Shown: positions 37,403 to 45,603 of the stretch, in pieces
Layout of the letters: every line of letters starts with the position of its first letter
Numbering within the stretch: the first letter of the stretch is position 1
Program-made: the position numbers and the translations under genes
Notes under the pieces: generated by a model
Seen by the model: only the letters and a program-made list of their open reading frames with translations
The model's database searches: none
What the model was told of the DNA's origin: nothing
DNA from: Arthrobacter sp. efr-133-TYG-118
GTDB lineage: Bacteria > Actinomycetota > Actinomycetes > Actinomycetales > Micrococcaceae
Length of the DNA stretch: 64,000 bases
NCBI RefSeq assembly: GCF_030209755.1
Contig: NZ_JARVRH010000003.1
Span: forward strand, 62,001-126,000
Direction: 5' to 3'

Positions 37403-37418
37403 TGATCAAGCGTTTAAG
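37403..37418. promoter_or_regulatory. LacI-type operator, GH32 site 2
   Basis: TGATCAAGCGTTTAAG repeats the TGAT(T/C)AAGCGTTTAA pattern of site 1 in the opposite orientation, about 45 bp further upstream. Its palindromic symmetry is poorer than that of site 1. The pair may serve one regulator through looping or cooperative binding. Confidence 0.45.
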
Positions 37419-37463
37419 CGGATTGCTTTAATTGGCAGCGCGGACGGCGAGGCGGCCGGCGTG

Positions 37464-37555
37464 CCGTCGTGACCTTCTTTGGTTTCGGAAAGCGCTTGCG
37501 ACACGGCGGGTCGCGTCATTCCATGGCTTTCGCGCGGCAAAGAAGGTCGGGACGG
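37464..37555. repeat. Structured inverted-repeat element, right copy
   Basis: This is the second copy of the element at 34639-34730. Arms 37464-37480 and 37539-37555 match at 15 of 17 positions, and the interior is nearly the same (GGAAAGCGCTTGCGACACGGCG). It sits immediately leftward of the stop codon of the GH32 remnant, the same relation as the left copy. This supports a tandem duplication of the whole GH32 3' region. Confidence 0.7.
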
Positions 37556-37577
37556 ACATGCTCAAGGGGTTTTCGAC

Positions 37578-37836
37578 TTAGGCGGCCGGGATCTCTTCGA
37601 ACTGGTCCAGCAGGACATGGCCCCAGCCTCCCCTGCCGTTATCGACGACCTGGAGCTGGGCGCTTTGGCCGATGAGGTCGGAGACATTCCACGACGTCCA
37701 CGCGAGGTGATGAGGAAGTTGAGGTACAAGTGACCGATGGTGAACGACGGCGAGGTCAGCGTTCCGGTCGACGCGTCGCCGCCGTTGAAACTGTTGACGA
37801 GCCTGTTCCCGAGGCAGCCTGTGACGGGCTGCTGGT
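37578..37836 (-). pseudogene. 3' remnant of a second GH32 gene
   Basis: The segment reads leftward as AWTSWNVSDLIGQSAQ, then GWGHVLLDQ and EEIPAA-stop (37578), nearly the same as the end of the intact GH32. Upstream of that (about 37715-37836) it matches an earlier part of the C-terminal module (LGNRLVNSFNGGD and TLTSPSFTIG) but in a different frame, so an internal stretch of about 580 bp has been deleted at the junction. It ends abruptly at about 37836, inside the acyltransferase gene. It is what is left of a tandem levanase copy. Confidence 0.75.
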
Positions 37837-38958
37837 GGCCACGCGTATGGCGAGGCGGGCCATGAGGGCGCGCCGGATCCGCTGGCTTGGCTGTTCGACC
37901 GCCACGCAGCTCAGGAAACCAAGGGGCCAGGCCGCCATGAGGGCGAGTGCGGCAAACCCGAGCACGGGAACATGTGTTGCCGTGTGGGCGGCGGCGAGGA
38001 GCTGCTGGATTGGCCACCCGTAGATGTAGATCCCGTAGGAGATGTCGTATCGGGACCCGATGGCGGACGCGCGGCCGATTGAACCGATCGACAAGACGAG
38101 GTAGGCAAACGGCAATGGGGCGAGGGCTGTAACGTACCCGGTGGCGAGGGCGCCCCAGACGGCCAATGCGGCGAGAAGGCTTGGCCCCGCACCGACGCGG
38201 ACCCTGTGCCTCTGGGTGGCAAGGAGGGATCCTGCCATGAAGATCGCGAGCAGCGGGAGGACGAATTCGGTGCGGTTTGGTCCGAAGCCGCCTGCGAGGA
38301 GCTTTCCGAAGACTGCGCCTGTCGACGCAGCAAAGAGCAGGAATATTGCCGTGGCCGCGCCTCGCCTGCTCTCCGGAATCCTGCGAAGCAGGAACACGAT
38401 CGCGGCGACGATGACGTAGCACAGCCCTTCCCACGTGAGAGTCCATAGGGGGCCGTTCCAGTCAAAGCGGTCATTGTTGCCCCAGAGGGACGTCCCGATG
38501 GCGGGTGTGTCCATCACGCCGATGCTGAGCGCCAGGGCCGCGCCGAGGAACGCCAGGGCTCCGCGCAGGTCGTAGGTCCCGTGTGTCAGGAGAGCGCCAA
38601 TCGGCGCCGCCACGAAGGCGACAGTAAGCGCAGCGACCGCGAGAGCCGGGTAGATGCGGGTGAGGCGGGCTGCGGCGTACTCGAGCAACGTGTTCGAACG
38701 TTCGGCACTGACGGTGATGAGATAGCCGGAGATGGCGAAGAAGCCCATGACGCCTGCGGTGCCGAGCTTGATCCCGTAAAGGGAGGGTTCCGGGCCGTAG
38801 CCGCCCAGCCACCAGGAGTGGGAGACGATGACGGCTGCGGCGAAGACCAAGCGGAGGGCGTTTAGCGAGTTTCGCCCGGAGCCCAGTGCGTTACCCAGGG
38901 TGCGGGCACCAAGTATGGCCAGACTCGGACGGTCCTCGGCTGTCGTTGGGGCTTTCAT
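37756..38958 (-). CDS. Acyltransferase 3 family membrane protein, C-terminus fused to GH32 debris
   Basis: A 400-residue membrane acyltransferase with about ten helices. The family motif RLVFAAAVIVSHSWW (catalytic His region) is near residues 37-51 and GVMGFFAISGYLI near residue 70. It transfers acyl groups to surface carbohydrates or lipids. The last 27 or so residues (from about VATSSPSQAASG) are read out of frame from the GH32 remnant; the same out-of-frame peptide occurs within the intact GH32 gene at 35496-35575. So the natural C-terminus was replaced by the duplication breakpoint at about 37836. Most helices are intact, and it may still function. Confidence 0.82.
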   Translation of the reverse strand: MKAPTTAEDRPSLAILGARTLGNALGSGRNSLNALRLVFAAAVIVSHSWWLGGYGPEPSLYGIKLGTAGVMGFFAISGYLITVSAERSNTLLEYAAARLTRIYPALAVAALTVAFVAAPIGALLTHGTYDLRGALAFLGAALALSIGVMDTPAIGTSLWGNNDRFDWNGPLWTLTWEGLCYVIVAAIVFLLRRIPESRRGAATAIFLLFAASTGAVFGKLLAGGFGPNRTEFVLPLLAIFMAGSLLATQRHRVRVGAGPSLLAALAVWGALATGYVTALAPLPFAYLVLSIGSIGRASAIGSRYDISYGIYIYGWPIQQLLAAAHTATHVPVLGFAALALMAAWPLGFLSCVAVEQPSQRIRRALMARLAIRVATSSPSQAASGTGSSTVSTAATRRPER

Positions 38959-39093
38959 GGGCTTGTCATCTCGTTTTCATGCCCAGGGACTGTCCGGGTG
39001 ACCTTCTTGAGTGTGACGCGGGCAACATTCATTCTGAATCTACACGAGTAGATCTGAAAGGGTCAAGCGACCGTTTCTTTCGCCGCAAACTAT

Positions 39094-39149
39094 TGAAACA
39101 AGTGTTTCAGGGACTCGACAGTTTAATACATTCGTTTCAGTTCGGAAAC
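39094..39149. promoter_or_regulatory. GAAAC-type inverted repeats upstream of dctA
   Basis: TGAAACA-AG-TGTTTCA (39094-39109) is a perfect 7-bp inverted repeat, and GTTTC-AGTTCG-GAAAC (39134-39149) is a related one. Both lie in the dctA/acyltransferase divergent region, 75-130 bp before dctA. They share the GAAAC/GTTTC arm. The RpiR-family regulator three genes downstream is the nearest candidate binder, but this is inference. Confidence 0.5.
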
Positions 39150-39225
39150 ACTGCTCCCCTAGGTTGGAGGGGTCCCTTGAACTTCGGCCGCGGACTTCCG
39201 GTTCCGCATGAGGATTGGCTTCGCC

Positions 39226-40587
39226 ATGAAACTCGACATCAACGCTGCACAGGCAGCCGCCATCAAGAAACCGCTTTACAAGTCCCTGTTCTTTCAGATC
39301 TTCATCGCCGTCGTCGCCGGCATCCTGATCGGGTATCTCTGGCCGACGATCGGGGCGGGGCTGCGCCCGCTCGGTGACGGGTTCATCCAGCTCATCAAGA
39401 TGATCATCGCGCCGCTGATCTTCCTGGTGATTGTCACCGGCATCGCGGCCGTTGGCGACGTCAAGGCCGTAGGCCGCGTGGGCGTCAAGGCGCTCTTGTA
39501 CTTCACCGGGGCCACGTTGTTTGCCCTTGCCTTCGGTCTCGTGGTCGCCAACATCGTCCAGCCCGGTGCCGGGCTGAACATTGACCCGAGCACACTGAGC
39601 CAGGATGCCCTCAAGGCGAAGACCGGCACCGCTCCGCCCGCTGACGCCGGACAATTCATCCTGGGCATCATCCCGACAAGCGTGATCGGCGCATTCGCCA
39701 GCAACAACCTCCTCCAGGTCCTGTGTTTCTCGGTCTTCTTCGGCGCCGCAATTGTGGTGATCGGCAAGGATCGCTGCGCTCCTGTCATGAACCTCCTGGA
39801 AACCATCCTGGACGTCTTCTTCAAGATCATGGGCTGGGTCATGCGCTTGGCCCCCATCGGCGCCTTCGGTGCCATGGCGTTCATCATTGGCCAATACGGA
39901 CTGAGTACCCTTGGCACCTATGCCCTCCTCATTGCGGCCTGCTACGGTGCGGCGATCGTGTTCATTGCCCTGCTGTTCCTGATCGCCTGGGGCCTGGTGC
40001 GGGTGCCGCTGTGGCAGTTCATCAAGTACACCCGCGAGGAGTTCCTCCTCGCCTTGGGTACAGCCTCCACGGAATCGGTCCTGCCGCGGATCATGACCAA
40101 GCTGACCGACGCTGGCTGCTCCCGTTCCACCGCCGGCCTGGTCGTTCCGACCGGATACTCCTTTAATCTGGATGGTGCGGCTATCTACTTGTCGATCTCG
40201 CTGCTGTTCCTCGCGCAGGCATTCGGCCACCACCTTGACGTCGGGCAGCAACTGGCGGCCCTCGGTATCTTGATGCTCACTTCAAAGGGCATGGCGGGCG
40301 TCCCAGGTTCGGCGTTCCTGGCGCTCTCCGCGACGGCGGGCGCCCTGGGGATCTTCCCCGTGGCCGGTGTCGCGCTCCTGCTCGGAGCTGACCGCCTCAT
40401 GGACTCCATGCGCGTCGTCGTGAACCTCCTTGGCAACTGTGTGGCGACCTTCGTCGTCGCCAAATGGGAGGGGCAGTTCGACCGCGAAGCCATGCTCCGC
40501 GCTTTCAGCGGAGAGAAGCCCGCAACCGAGGCCGGCCCGGCCCCTGCCGGGAATGTCGCCGTGCTGACCGCAGGGACCCGCAGTTAG
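39226..40587 (+). CDS. dctA: C4-dicarboxylate:cation symporter DctA
   Basis: A 453-residue DAACS-family symporter. Characteristic segments are LPTSTxE-like LGTASTESVLPRI, GYSFNLDGAAIYLSISLLFLAQAF, and SKGMAGVPGSAFLALSAT, which line the substrate site. It imports succinate, fumarate or malate with cations. ATG 39226 is chosen because GAGGA lies 11 nt upstream, whereas ATG 39208 has no such site. Two GAAAC-type palindromes precede it. It starts a rightward group with the ureidoglycine aminohydrolase-like gene and RpiR. Confidence 0.9.
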   Translation: MKLDINAAQAAAIKKPLYKSLFFQIFIAVVAGILIGYLWPTIGAGLRPLGDGFIQLIKMIIAPLIFLVIVTGIAAVGDVKAVGRVGVKALLYFTGATLFALAFGLVVANIVQPGAGLNIDPSTLSQDALKAKTGTAPPADAGQFILGIIPTSVIGAFASNNLLQVLCFSVFFGAAIVVIGKDRCAPVMNLLETILDVFFKIMGWVMRLAPIGAFGAMAFIIGQYGLSTLGTYALLIAACYGAAIVFIALLFLIAWGLVRVPLWQFIKYTREEFLLALGTASTESVLPRIMTKLTDAGCSRSTAGLVVPTGYSFNLDGAAIYLSISLLFLAQAFGHHLDVGQQLAALGILMLTSKGMAGVPGSAFLALSATAGALGIFPVAGVALLLGADRLMDSMRVVVNLLGNCVATFVVAKWEGQFDREAMLRAFSGEKPATEAGPAPAGNVAVLTAGTRS

Positions 40588-40755
40588 GGCCGTGTCAGCG
40601 TGACCCCGGCCTCGAATGGGCCCGGGTAGGCAGCCTCCAGGCTGAAAGTACCTTAACCGGGCCGGCATCGAAACCTCCCACAGCATTGACCGCCAACCAC
40701 AGTTCAATCCTTTCGGCTGGCTGCCGAATCCAAGCCCGAGGGGCACAACCCCGAT

Positions 40756-41564
40756 ATGACCGGCTCTTTCCGTCCCGAAGGTGCAATTCCACAAGCCCAG
40801 GTTCCCATGGACCGGGCCATGGTCAAGGACGCATATACCGTCATACCCAAGGGAGTTCTTCGAGACACTGCCACCAGCAACCTCCCGGGCTGGGAGAACA
40901 CAAGGTCCTGGATCATCGCACGTCCCATGGAGGGTTTCGCGACGAGGTTTTCCCAACTGATCGTGGAGGTGGGACCTGGCGGTGGTTCCCGCAAGCCCGA
41001 GCCGGAAGCGGCCGTTGAAGGGGTCCTCTTCGTGACGAGGGGATGGCTCACGCTGACGCTCGACGGCGAACTGCATATCCTGGAGGAATGCAGCTACGTG
41101 TACATCGCAGCCGGGACCAGCTGGTCCGTAAAGAACGATTCGGACGCCGTCGCAAGTTTCCATTGGATCCGCAAGGCCTACGAACCTGTCGATGGGTACG
41201 CAGCCAGGTCGTTCGTGACCCGCGACCAGGATGTGGAGCCCAGTCAGATGCAAGGTACCAACGGTGCCTGGGCCACCACGCGGTTCGTTGATCCGGGCGA
41301 CCTTGCGCACGACATGCACGTGAACATCGTGACCTTCGAGCCCGGTGCCTCTACCCCGTTTGCAGGAACACACGCCATGGAACACGGCTTGTTCGTCCTC
41401 GAAGGCAGTGGCGTCTATCTGCTCAACGACGACTGGGTGAGGGTTGAGGCCGGCGACTTCATGTGGCTGCGCGCCTTCTGCCCCCAGGTCTGTTACGCCG
41501 GTGGTCCGGCACGTTCCGTTACCTGCTCTACGCCTACGCGAACCGCCAGATCCGTCTGACATAA
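40756..41564 (+). CDS. allE: (S)-ureidoglycine aminohydrolase-like bicupin, 3' frameshift
   Basis: A bicupin of about 260 residues. The two cupin domains include VEGVLFVTRGWLTL and THAMEHGLFVLEGSGVYLLNDDW, with EHG for metal, and AGDFMWLRAFCPQVCYAGG, a strong AllE signature. AllE releases ammonia from ureidoglycine in allantoin breakdown. The frame as given ends early at 41559 after RSVTCSTP. If one base is restored near 41513 the protein ends FRYLLYAYANRQIRLT with its stop at 41562-41564, matching the normal AllE end. So one base is missing. The gene may be functional with an altered tail, or the base may be a sequence error. It has 169 bp of upstream space. Confidence 0.85.
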
Positions 41565-41683
41565 GATGACCGCCACGTTCCGCCATGCCATCACGGTTGC
41601 CGTCGCGAGCTGCAGACCGGGCCGGCAACCGGCCGCCAGTGTCCTGCGGGATTCAAAACCGAATTTCATGAGGCGGTTGTTTA

Positions 41684-42612
41684 GTGCGGATCGATGAGCG
41701 AATAGAACAGCACTATCCGAATCTCGGCCCGCAGGAACGGAAGGCCGCGGACACCATCCTCGACCATCTTGGAGACCTCGCTGTGTATAACTCGGCCGAG
41801 CTCTCTCGCCTGAGCGGGGCCTCCAAGGCAACGGTCAGCCGGTTGTTCCGCCGGCTCGGGTTCACCGACTTTTCCGAGGTCAAAGAACACACGCGGGGGC
41901 TGCGCGCTGCCGGTGTGCCGTTAGCGATGCGGAGCTCCGCGGGCGGATAGTCATGCACGCGGCCTGCGAACAGCAGAACCTGCAACGGTTGTTCGAATCC
42001 AGCGACGAGGCTCGGCTTGGCAATGCTGCGGAATTGCTTTCCAGAGCAGGAAGGGTACTGATTGTCGGCTTCCGCAACAGTTATCCCCTTGCGATCCATC
42101 TAAGGCAACAGCTCGTGCAATGCAGGGAGGCCGTTGGTGTGGCTCCGCAGCCGGGACAAAGCCTGGGAGAGGAAATCGCAGGCCTAAGCCCCCGTGACGC
42201 CGTGGTCCTGCTCGGCTTCCGCCGGCGCCCCGAAAGTTTTTCCCGTGTACTGAGAGCCATCGCCGGAACGGGGGCCGCCATCGTCTTGATCGGCGACCCC
42301 ACTTCAAGGCGCTTCGCGGCAGACGCCCGCGTGTGGATCGAATGTCCGGTCGCGACAGAGGGTGCCTTTGACAGTTATGCCTCGGCGATGAGCCTCATGA
42401 GTCTGCTGGCGAACGGAGTGCTTGCGGACCGGGGAAGACCCGGGACCAAACGTATCAGCGCAATCACGGGTCTTTTCGACTCGCTGGGAGAAATCGAAGG
42501 ACAGGAACACGACAAGAAGTTTCTTGGACAGGTCATCTTGGGTGCCCCGAATTTGAGTGGAACTACCAACTCATACAAAGAAAAACACCCCGGTCCGAAG
42601 ACCGGGGTGTAA
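41684..42612 (+). pseudogene. RpiR/MurR-family regulator split by a one-base frameshift
   Basis: The first part (GTG 41684) is an RpiR HTH_6 domain: IEQHYPNLGPQERKAADTIL and LSRLSGASKATVSRLFRRLGF. It ends at a stop at 41948-41950. In another frame, AELRGRIVMHAACEQQNLQRL continues directly into a SIS sugar-phosphate-binding domain (RAGRVLIVGFRNSY, VVLLGFRRRP), ending at 42612. Restoring one base near 41918-41920 (GTGCC|GTTAGC) would join them into the usual RpiR layout. The last ~20 residues run through a terminator that serves the opposite-strand tRNA. It is the likely regulator of dctA and allE if intact in life. Confidence 0.8.
42577..42610 (-). terminator. Rho-independent terminator of tRNA-Ser
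   Basis: A 10-bp perfect stem (42585-42594 and 42601-42610) encloses a 6-nt loop; read leftward it is followed by TTTTTCTTTG. This is a classic intrinsic terminator for the tRNA gene transcribed toward it. It overlaps the tail of the RpiR reading frame. Confidence 0.85.
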
Positions 42613-42658
42613 CCGATGACCGACTCATCCGTGAAGGATGTCTCGACCTTTCAAGTGG

Positions 42659-42745
42659 CGGTGACGGTGGGATTTGAACCCACGTTGGCTTTTACACCAA
42701 ACAACATTTCGAGTGTTGCACCTTCGGCCGCTCGGACACGTCACC
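42659..42745 (-). tRNA. tRNA-Ser(CGA)
   Basis: An 87-nt class II tRNA including discriminator G. The acceptor stem pairs GGTGACG with CGTCACC, the T arm contains GGTTCAAATCC, and the anticodon stem CAACA/TGTTG closes the loop CTCGAAA with CGA in the anticodon position, reading UCG. The long variable arm is normal for serine. CCA is not encoded. A terminator follows 48 bp downstream. Confidence 0.95.
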
Positions 42746-42860
42746 AACTGAAATAGGGTACCGGAGTGGAGGCCTGTTCCCCAAAACGGCCGGGCGCATC
42801 CACTTAGTAAGCAGGCTTCCCTTCCGCAATCGCAGCCGCAGGACTAGATTCGCAAGAACG

Positions 42861-43895
42861 ATGACTCTTCCACGAAACGCACCACAGAACCCGGCCCAGG
42901 ACACCCACCCCCAAACGGCCTTGGCCTATTGGACCGTCGGCCCCTGCCAGGGTGAGCTCCGGAGCGAGGAACTCCCGGCTCCGACCCAGGCCGACGCTCT
43001 GGTCCGAGCCCTGTACTCGGGAATCAGCAGGGGAACCGAGCTCGTGGTCCATGAAGCGCACGTCCCTCCACGGATTGCGAAGAAGATGCGGGCACCCCAT
43101 CAAACCGGGGATTTTCCCGCGCCGGTCAAGTTCGGCTATCTATCGGTTGGCGTCGTTGAAGAAGGCCCCGAGGGCTGGATCGGCCAGAACGTCTTCTGCC
43201 TGCACCCGCATCAGGACCGCTACGTCGTGCCCCTCACCTCACTCACGCGGATACCCGACGGCGTGCCGGCCCGCCGGGCTGTGCTGACAGGGATCGCGGA
43301 GATCGCCCTGAACGCCCTGTGGGAGGCCGGCCCCCGCCTCGGTGACAGGATCGCCGTCGTCGGTGCCGGACTGGTGGGCGGCATGACCGCAGCACTGCTG
43401 CGTGACTTCCCGCTGGAACGTTTGCAACTGGTGGAGACGGATCCCGGGAAGCGCGGGTTCGTGGAATCCCTGGGTATGGAGTTCGTGCTTCCGGACGATG
43501 CAAAGCAGGACTGTGACATCGTGTTCCATTGCTCGGCCACCGATGAAGGACTGGTCCGTAGCCTCGAGCTCGCCGGGGACGAGGGCGAGATTATTGAGAT
43601 GTCCTGGTTCGGGGACCGGAAGGTCTCCCTGCCACTGGGGGAGGACTTCCATGCCCGACGCCTCTCCATCCGAGCGAGCCAGGTCGGAGTGGTTGCACGT
43701 TCGCGCCGGCACCGGAGGACGTCCAGCGAGCGGCTGGAGCTGGCAGTGTCCCTTTTGCGGGACCCTGTGTTCGACGCGTTCCTCACGGGAGAGTCGCAGT
43801 TCGAGGAGCTGCCGGAGGTCTTCCAAGGTTTGGAAAACGGCGAACTGGACGATCTCTGCCACGTCATTGCCTACGCCAAAACGAGGAAGGCCTAA
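42861..43895 (+). CDS. Zinc-type alcohol dehydrogenase-like (MDR) protein
   Basis: A 344-residue medium-chain dehydrogenase/reductase. The N-terminal GroES-like domain has LYSGISRGTE, and the Rossmann domain has VVGAGLVGGMTAALL. SGISRGTE in place of the zinc-binding cysteine motif resembles the BchC-like branch, so catalytic zinc may be missing. It is 2 bp upstream of the pterin-synthase-like gene and coupled to it. The pairing is known in actinobacteria, but its product is not. It follows the tRNA-Ser gene on the opposite strand. Confidence 0.8.
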   Translation: MTLPRNAPQNPAQDTHPQTALAYWTVGPCQGELRSEELPAPTQADALVRALYSGISRGTELVVHEAHVPPRIAKKMRAPHQTGDFPAPVKFGYLSVGVVEEGPEGWIGQNVFCLHPHQDRYVVPLTSLTRIPDGVPARRAVLTGIAEIALNALWEAGPRLGDRIAVVGAGLVGGMTAALLRDFPLERLQLVETDPGKRGFVESLGMEFVLPDDAKQDCDIVFHCSATDEGLVRSLELAGDEGEIIEMSWFGDRKVSLPLGEDFHARRLSIRASQVGVVARSRRHRRTSSERLELAVSLLRDPVFDAFLTGESQFEELPEVFQGLENGELDDLCHVIAYAKTRKA

Positions 43896-43897
43896 CG

Positions 43898-44293
43898 ATG
43901 TTCAGCCTTACCGTCCGCCGGCACTTCATGATCGCCCACAGCCTTCCGCGGCAGTCGTTCGGTCCGGCCCAGGGACTCCACGGAGCAACGTTCGTGGCAG
44001 AGATGACGTTCCGCCGGGCGGAACTGAACGACGACGCGATCGTGCTGGACATCGGCGCCGCCGGAACCATCCTGGACGAGGTGCTGGCCAGCCTCAACTA
44101 CAAGAACCTCGACGAGCACCCGGACTTCGCCGGACAGCTCACGACGACGGAGGTGCTGGCCCGCTTCATCGCTGAGGCGGTCGCGGCGAAAGTCCGCGAG
44201 AGCGATGACGGCAGTGCGCTCGCCGGCGTCGACGTCCTCCTCCGGGAACATCCCGACGCCTGGGCGGGCTTCTCCTTGGATTTCGAGCGGTAG
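43898..44293 (+). CDS. 6-pyruvoyl-tetrahydropterin synthase-like protein lacking catalytic residues
   Basis: A 131-residue protein with the T-fold of PTPS/QueD: FMIAHSLPR (H14, a usual zinc ligand) and LHGATFVAEM (H28). However, the canonical HGH is HGA here (A30), the usual upstream Cys position is Ala (A24), and the LDH triad element reads LNY (N67, Y68). TTTE keeps the substrate-binding Glu. So zinc binding and proton transfer by the classical mechanism look lost or altered. Coupled to the dehydrogenase-like gene, it may have another role, such as binding a pterin or catalysing a different reaction. The family assignment is by fold pattern. Confidence 0.75.
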   Translation: MFSLTVRRHFMIAHSLPRQSFGPAQGLHGATFVAEMTFRRAELNDDAIVLDIGAAGTILDEVLASLNYKNLDEHPDFAGQLTTTEVLARFIAEAVAAKVRESDDGSALAGVDVLLREHPDAWAGFSLDFER

Positions 44294-44342
44294 CTCGTGC
44301 GGGACTGCCCCGGATGGCGGGCAAACGGTGCAGAATGGGGCC

Positions 44343-45563
44343 ATGACGTCCGCCGTGCTTTCCACCCAAACGCTCACCCCGGAACTCCTGCGCGCCTGGG
44401 CGTGGCATAGGCAGGGCCTGGACGGTTCTCTCTCCGGCAAGACGTCCGAGGAAGTCCTGGGCCGCGCCGGCTGGGCCCGTTCCGTGGGCGGCGCCAACCC
44501 CTACCTGACACTGTTCGCGCGGGCCGGGATCAGGCGCGAACAGGTGGACCGGGACGTCGCGGAGCTGAGAATCCACGAGCTTCCCACGGCCCGCGGTTGC
44601 ACCTACGTCCTCGGCCGCAAGGACTTCGCCTGGGGGCTCCAAGTTGGCCGGGATGCCGCCGCGGCGCCATTCAAGGTCCTGGCCCGGCTCGGCGTCGAAC
44701 GCGGTGAGATCACGCTGCTCGAAGAACAGGTGCTGCACACCCTCATGGAATCCAGCGATCCCATGGACCCCAAGCAGCTCCGGGACGAGCTCGGCGAATC
44801 CGTCCGCAGCCTCGGCGAAGAAGGCAAGAAGAAGGGGGCGTCCACCACCCTCCCCACGGCCTTGGGCCTCCTGCAAGCCGACGGTCGCATCCGCCGCGTC
44901 CCCGTCAATGGCCGTCTCGACCAGCAGCGCTACGCCTACACCTCGTGGATGCTGCCGCCCAGCCCCATCGACGACGACGCCGCCCGCGCGCGTTTGGTCG
45001 AACGGTACCTGGGCTGGACCGGCGGAGCGACGTTCAAGCAGAGTCAATGGCTTACGGGCTTCACCGTCGCGCAGAGCAAGGCGGCGTTGGCCGCCGTCGG
45101 CGCCGTCGAAGTGGCCACGCCGGCAGGCGAGCCGCTCTGGATGCTGCCCGACGACGTCGAGCACCTTTCCGCGTTCAAGGCACCGCAGGAGGAACAGATC
45201 CAGCTTCTGGCCGGGACGGACTCTTTGGTGCTGTTGCGCAGGAATTCGGCGGACATGCTTGCTGAAGGGGATCGGGGGCGGAAAGTGATGGACGCCACGC
45301 TGGCGCTGCAGGCCGACCTGTCCGACCACCCGATCCTGGACCGGGGAAGAATCATCGGACTGTGGCAATACGATCCGGGCAAGGAACGGATCGCGTCCTG
45401 GACGTTCGACAAGCCCAGCGCGGCAGTCACCCAGCGGATCAGCGAGGTGGAGGTTTGGATCCGCGAGGACCTCGGGGATTTCCGCTCGTTCAGCCTGGAC
45501 TCGCCGGCTTCGCGGCGGAAACGCATCGACGCCCTCGACAAGGCGAACGCCGCGAACGCCTAA
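44343..45563 (+). CDS. AlkZ/YcaQ-related winged-helix DNA glycosylase-like protein
   Basis: A 406-residue HTH_42 (YcaQ/AlkZ-type) protein. An N-terminal helical part (LLRAWAWHRQGL) is followed by tandem winged-helix segments (MDPKQLRDELGESV, TTLPTALGLLQADGRIRRV) and a beta-barrel-like C-terminal domain (RGRIIGLWQYDPG). AlkZ enzymes repair alkylated bases or interstrand crosslinks; some cluster members act in self-resistance. ATG 44343 lies just downstream of the pterin-type pair and may be a separate unit, since the gap is 49 bp. Which catalytic motif applies is not certain. Confidence 0.75.
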   Translation: MTSAVLSTQTLTPELLRAWAWHRQGLDGSLSGKTSEEVLGRAGWARSVGGANPYLTLFARAGIRREQVDRDVAELRIHELPTARGCTYVLGRKDFAWGLQVGRDAAAAPFKVLARLGVERGEITLLEEQVLHTLMESSDPMDPKQLRDELGESVRSLGEEGKKKGASTTLPTALGLLQADGRIRRVPVNGRLDQQRYAYTSWMLPPSPIDDDAARARLVERYLGWTGGATFKQSQWLTGFTVAQSKAALAAVGAVEVATPAGEPLWMLPDDVEHLSAFKAPQEEQIQLLAGTDSLVLLRRNSADMLAEGDRGRKVMDATLALQADLSDHPILDRGRIIGLWQYDPGKERIASWTFDKPSAAVTQRISEVEVWIREDLGDFRSFSLDSPASRRKRIDALDKANAANA

Positions 45564-45603
45564 GTCTGGGCCCAGTCTTGGGCGGGCTCAGTGCGAGGCT
45601 GGT

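Noticed and set aside
37464..37555. The paired inverted-repeat elements as a MITE
   Set aside because: Both copies sit in the same place relative to a GH32 stop and extend into homologous coding sequence, so simple gene duplication explains them without transposition.
39040..40251. Long open frame opposite dctA
   Set aside because: It is rich in Asp/Glu/Gln/Arg with no domain, and is fully antisense to dctA, which has strong family motifs.
40282..41628. Long open frame opposite dctA 3' end and allE
   Set aside because: No motif, and it covers the reverse of a clear bicupin gene; a high-GC shadow.
42692..42904. Short frame over the tRNA-Ser gene
   Set aside because: It is a reading of the tRNA and its flank.
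42659..44293. tRNA-Ser as an integration site for an island
   Set aside because: No integrase and no repeated tRNA 3' end was seen nearby, so there is no direct sign of an attachment site.
44166..45368. 400-codon frame opposite the AlkZ-like gene
   Set aside because: No recognisable domain, and it is antisense to a gene with winged-helix segments across its length.
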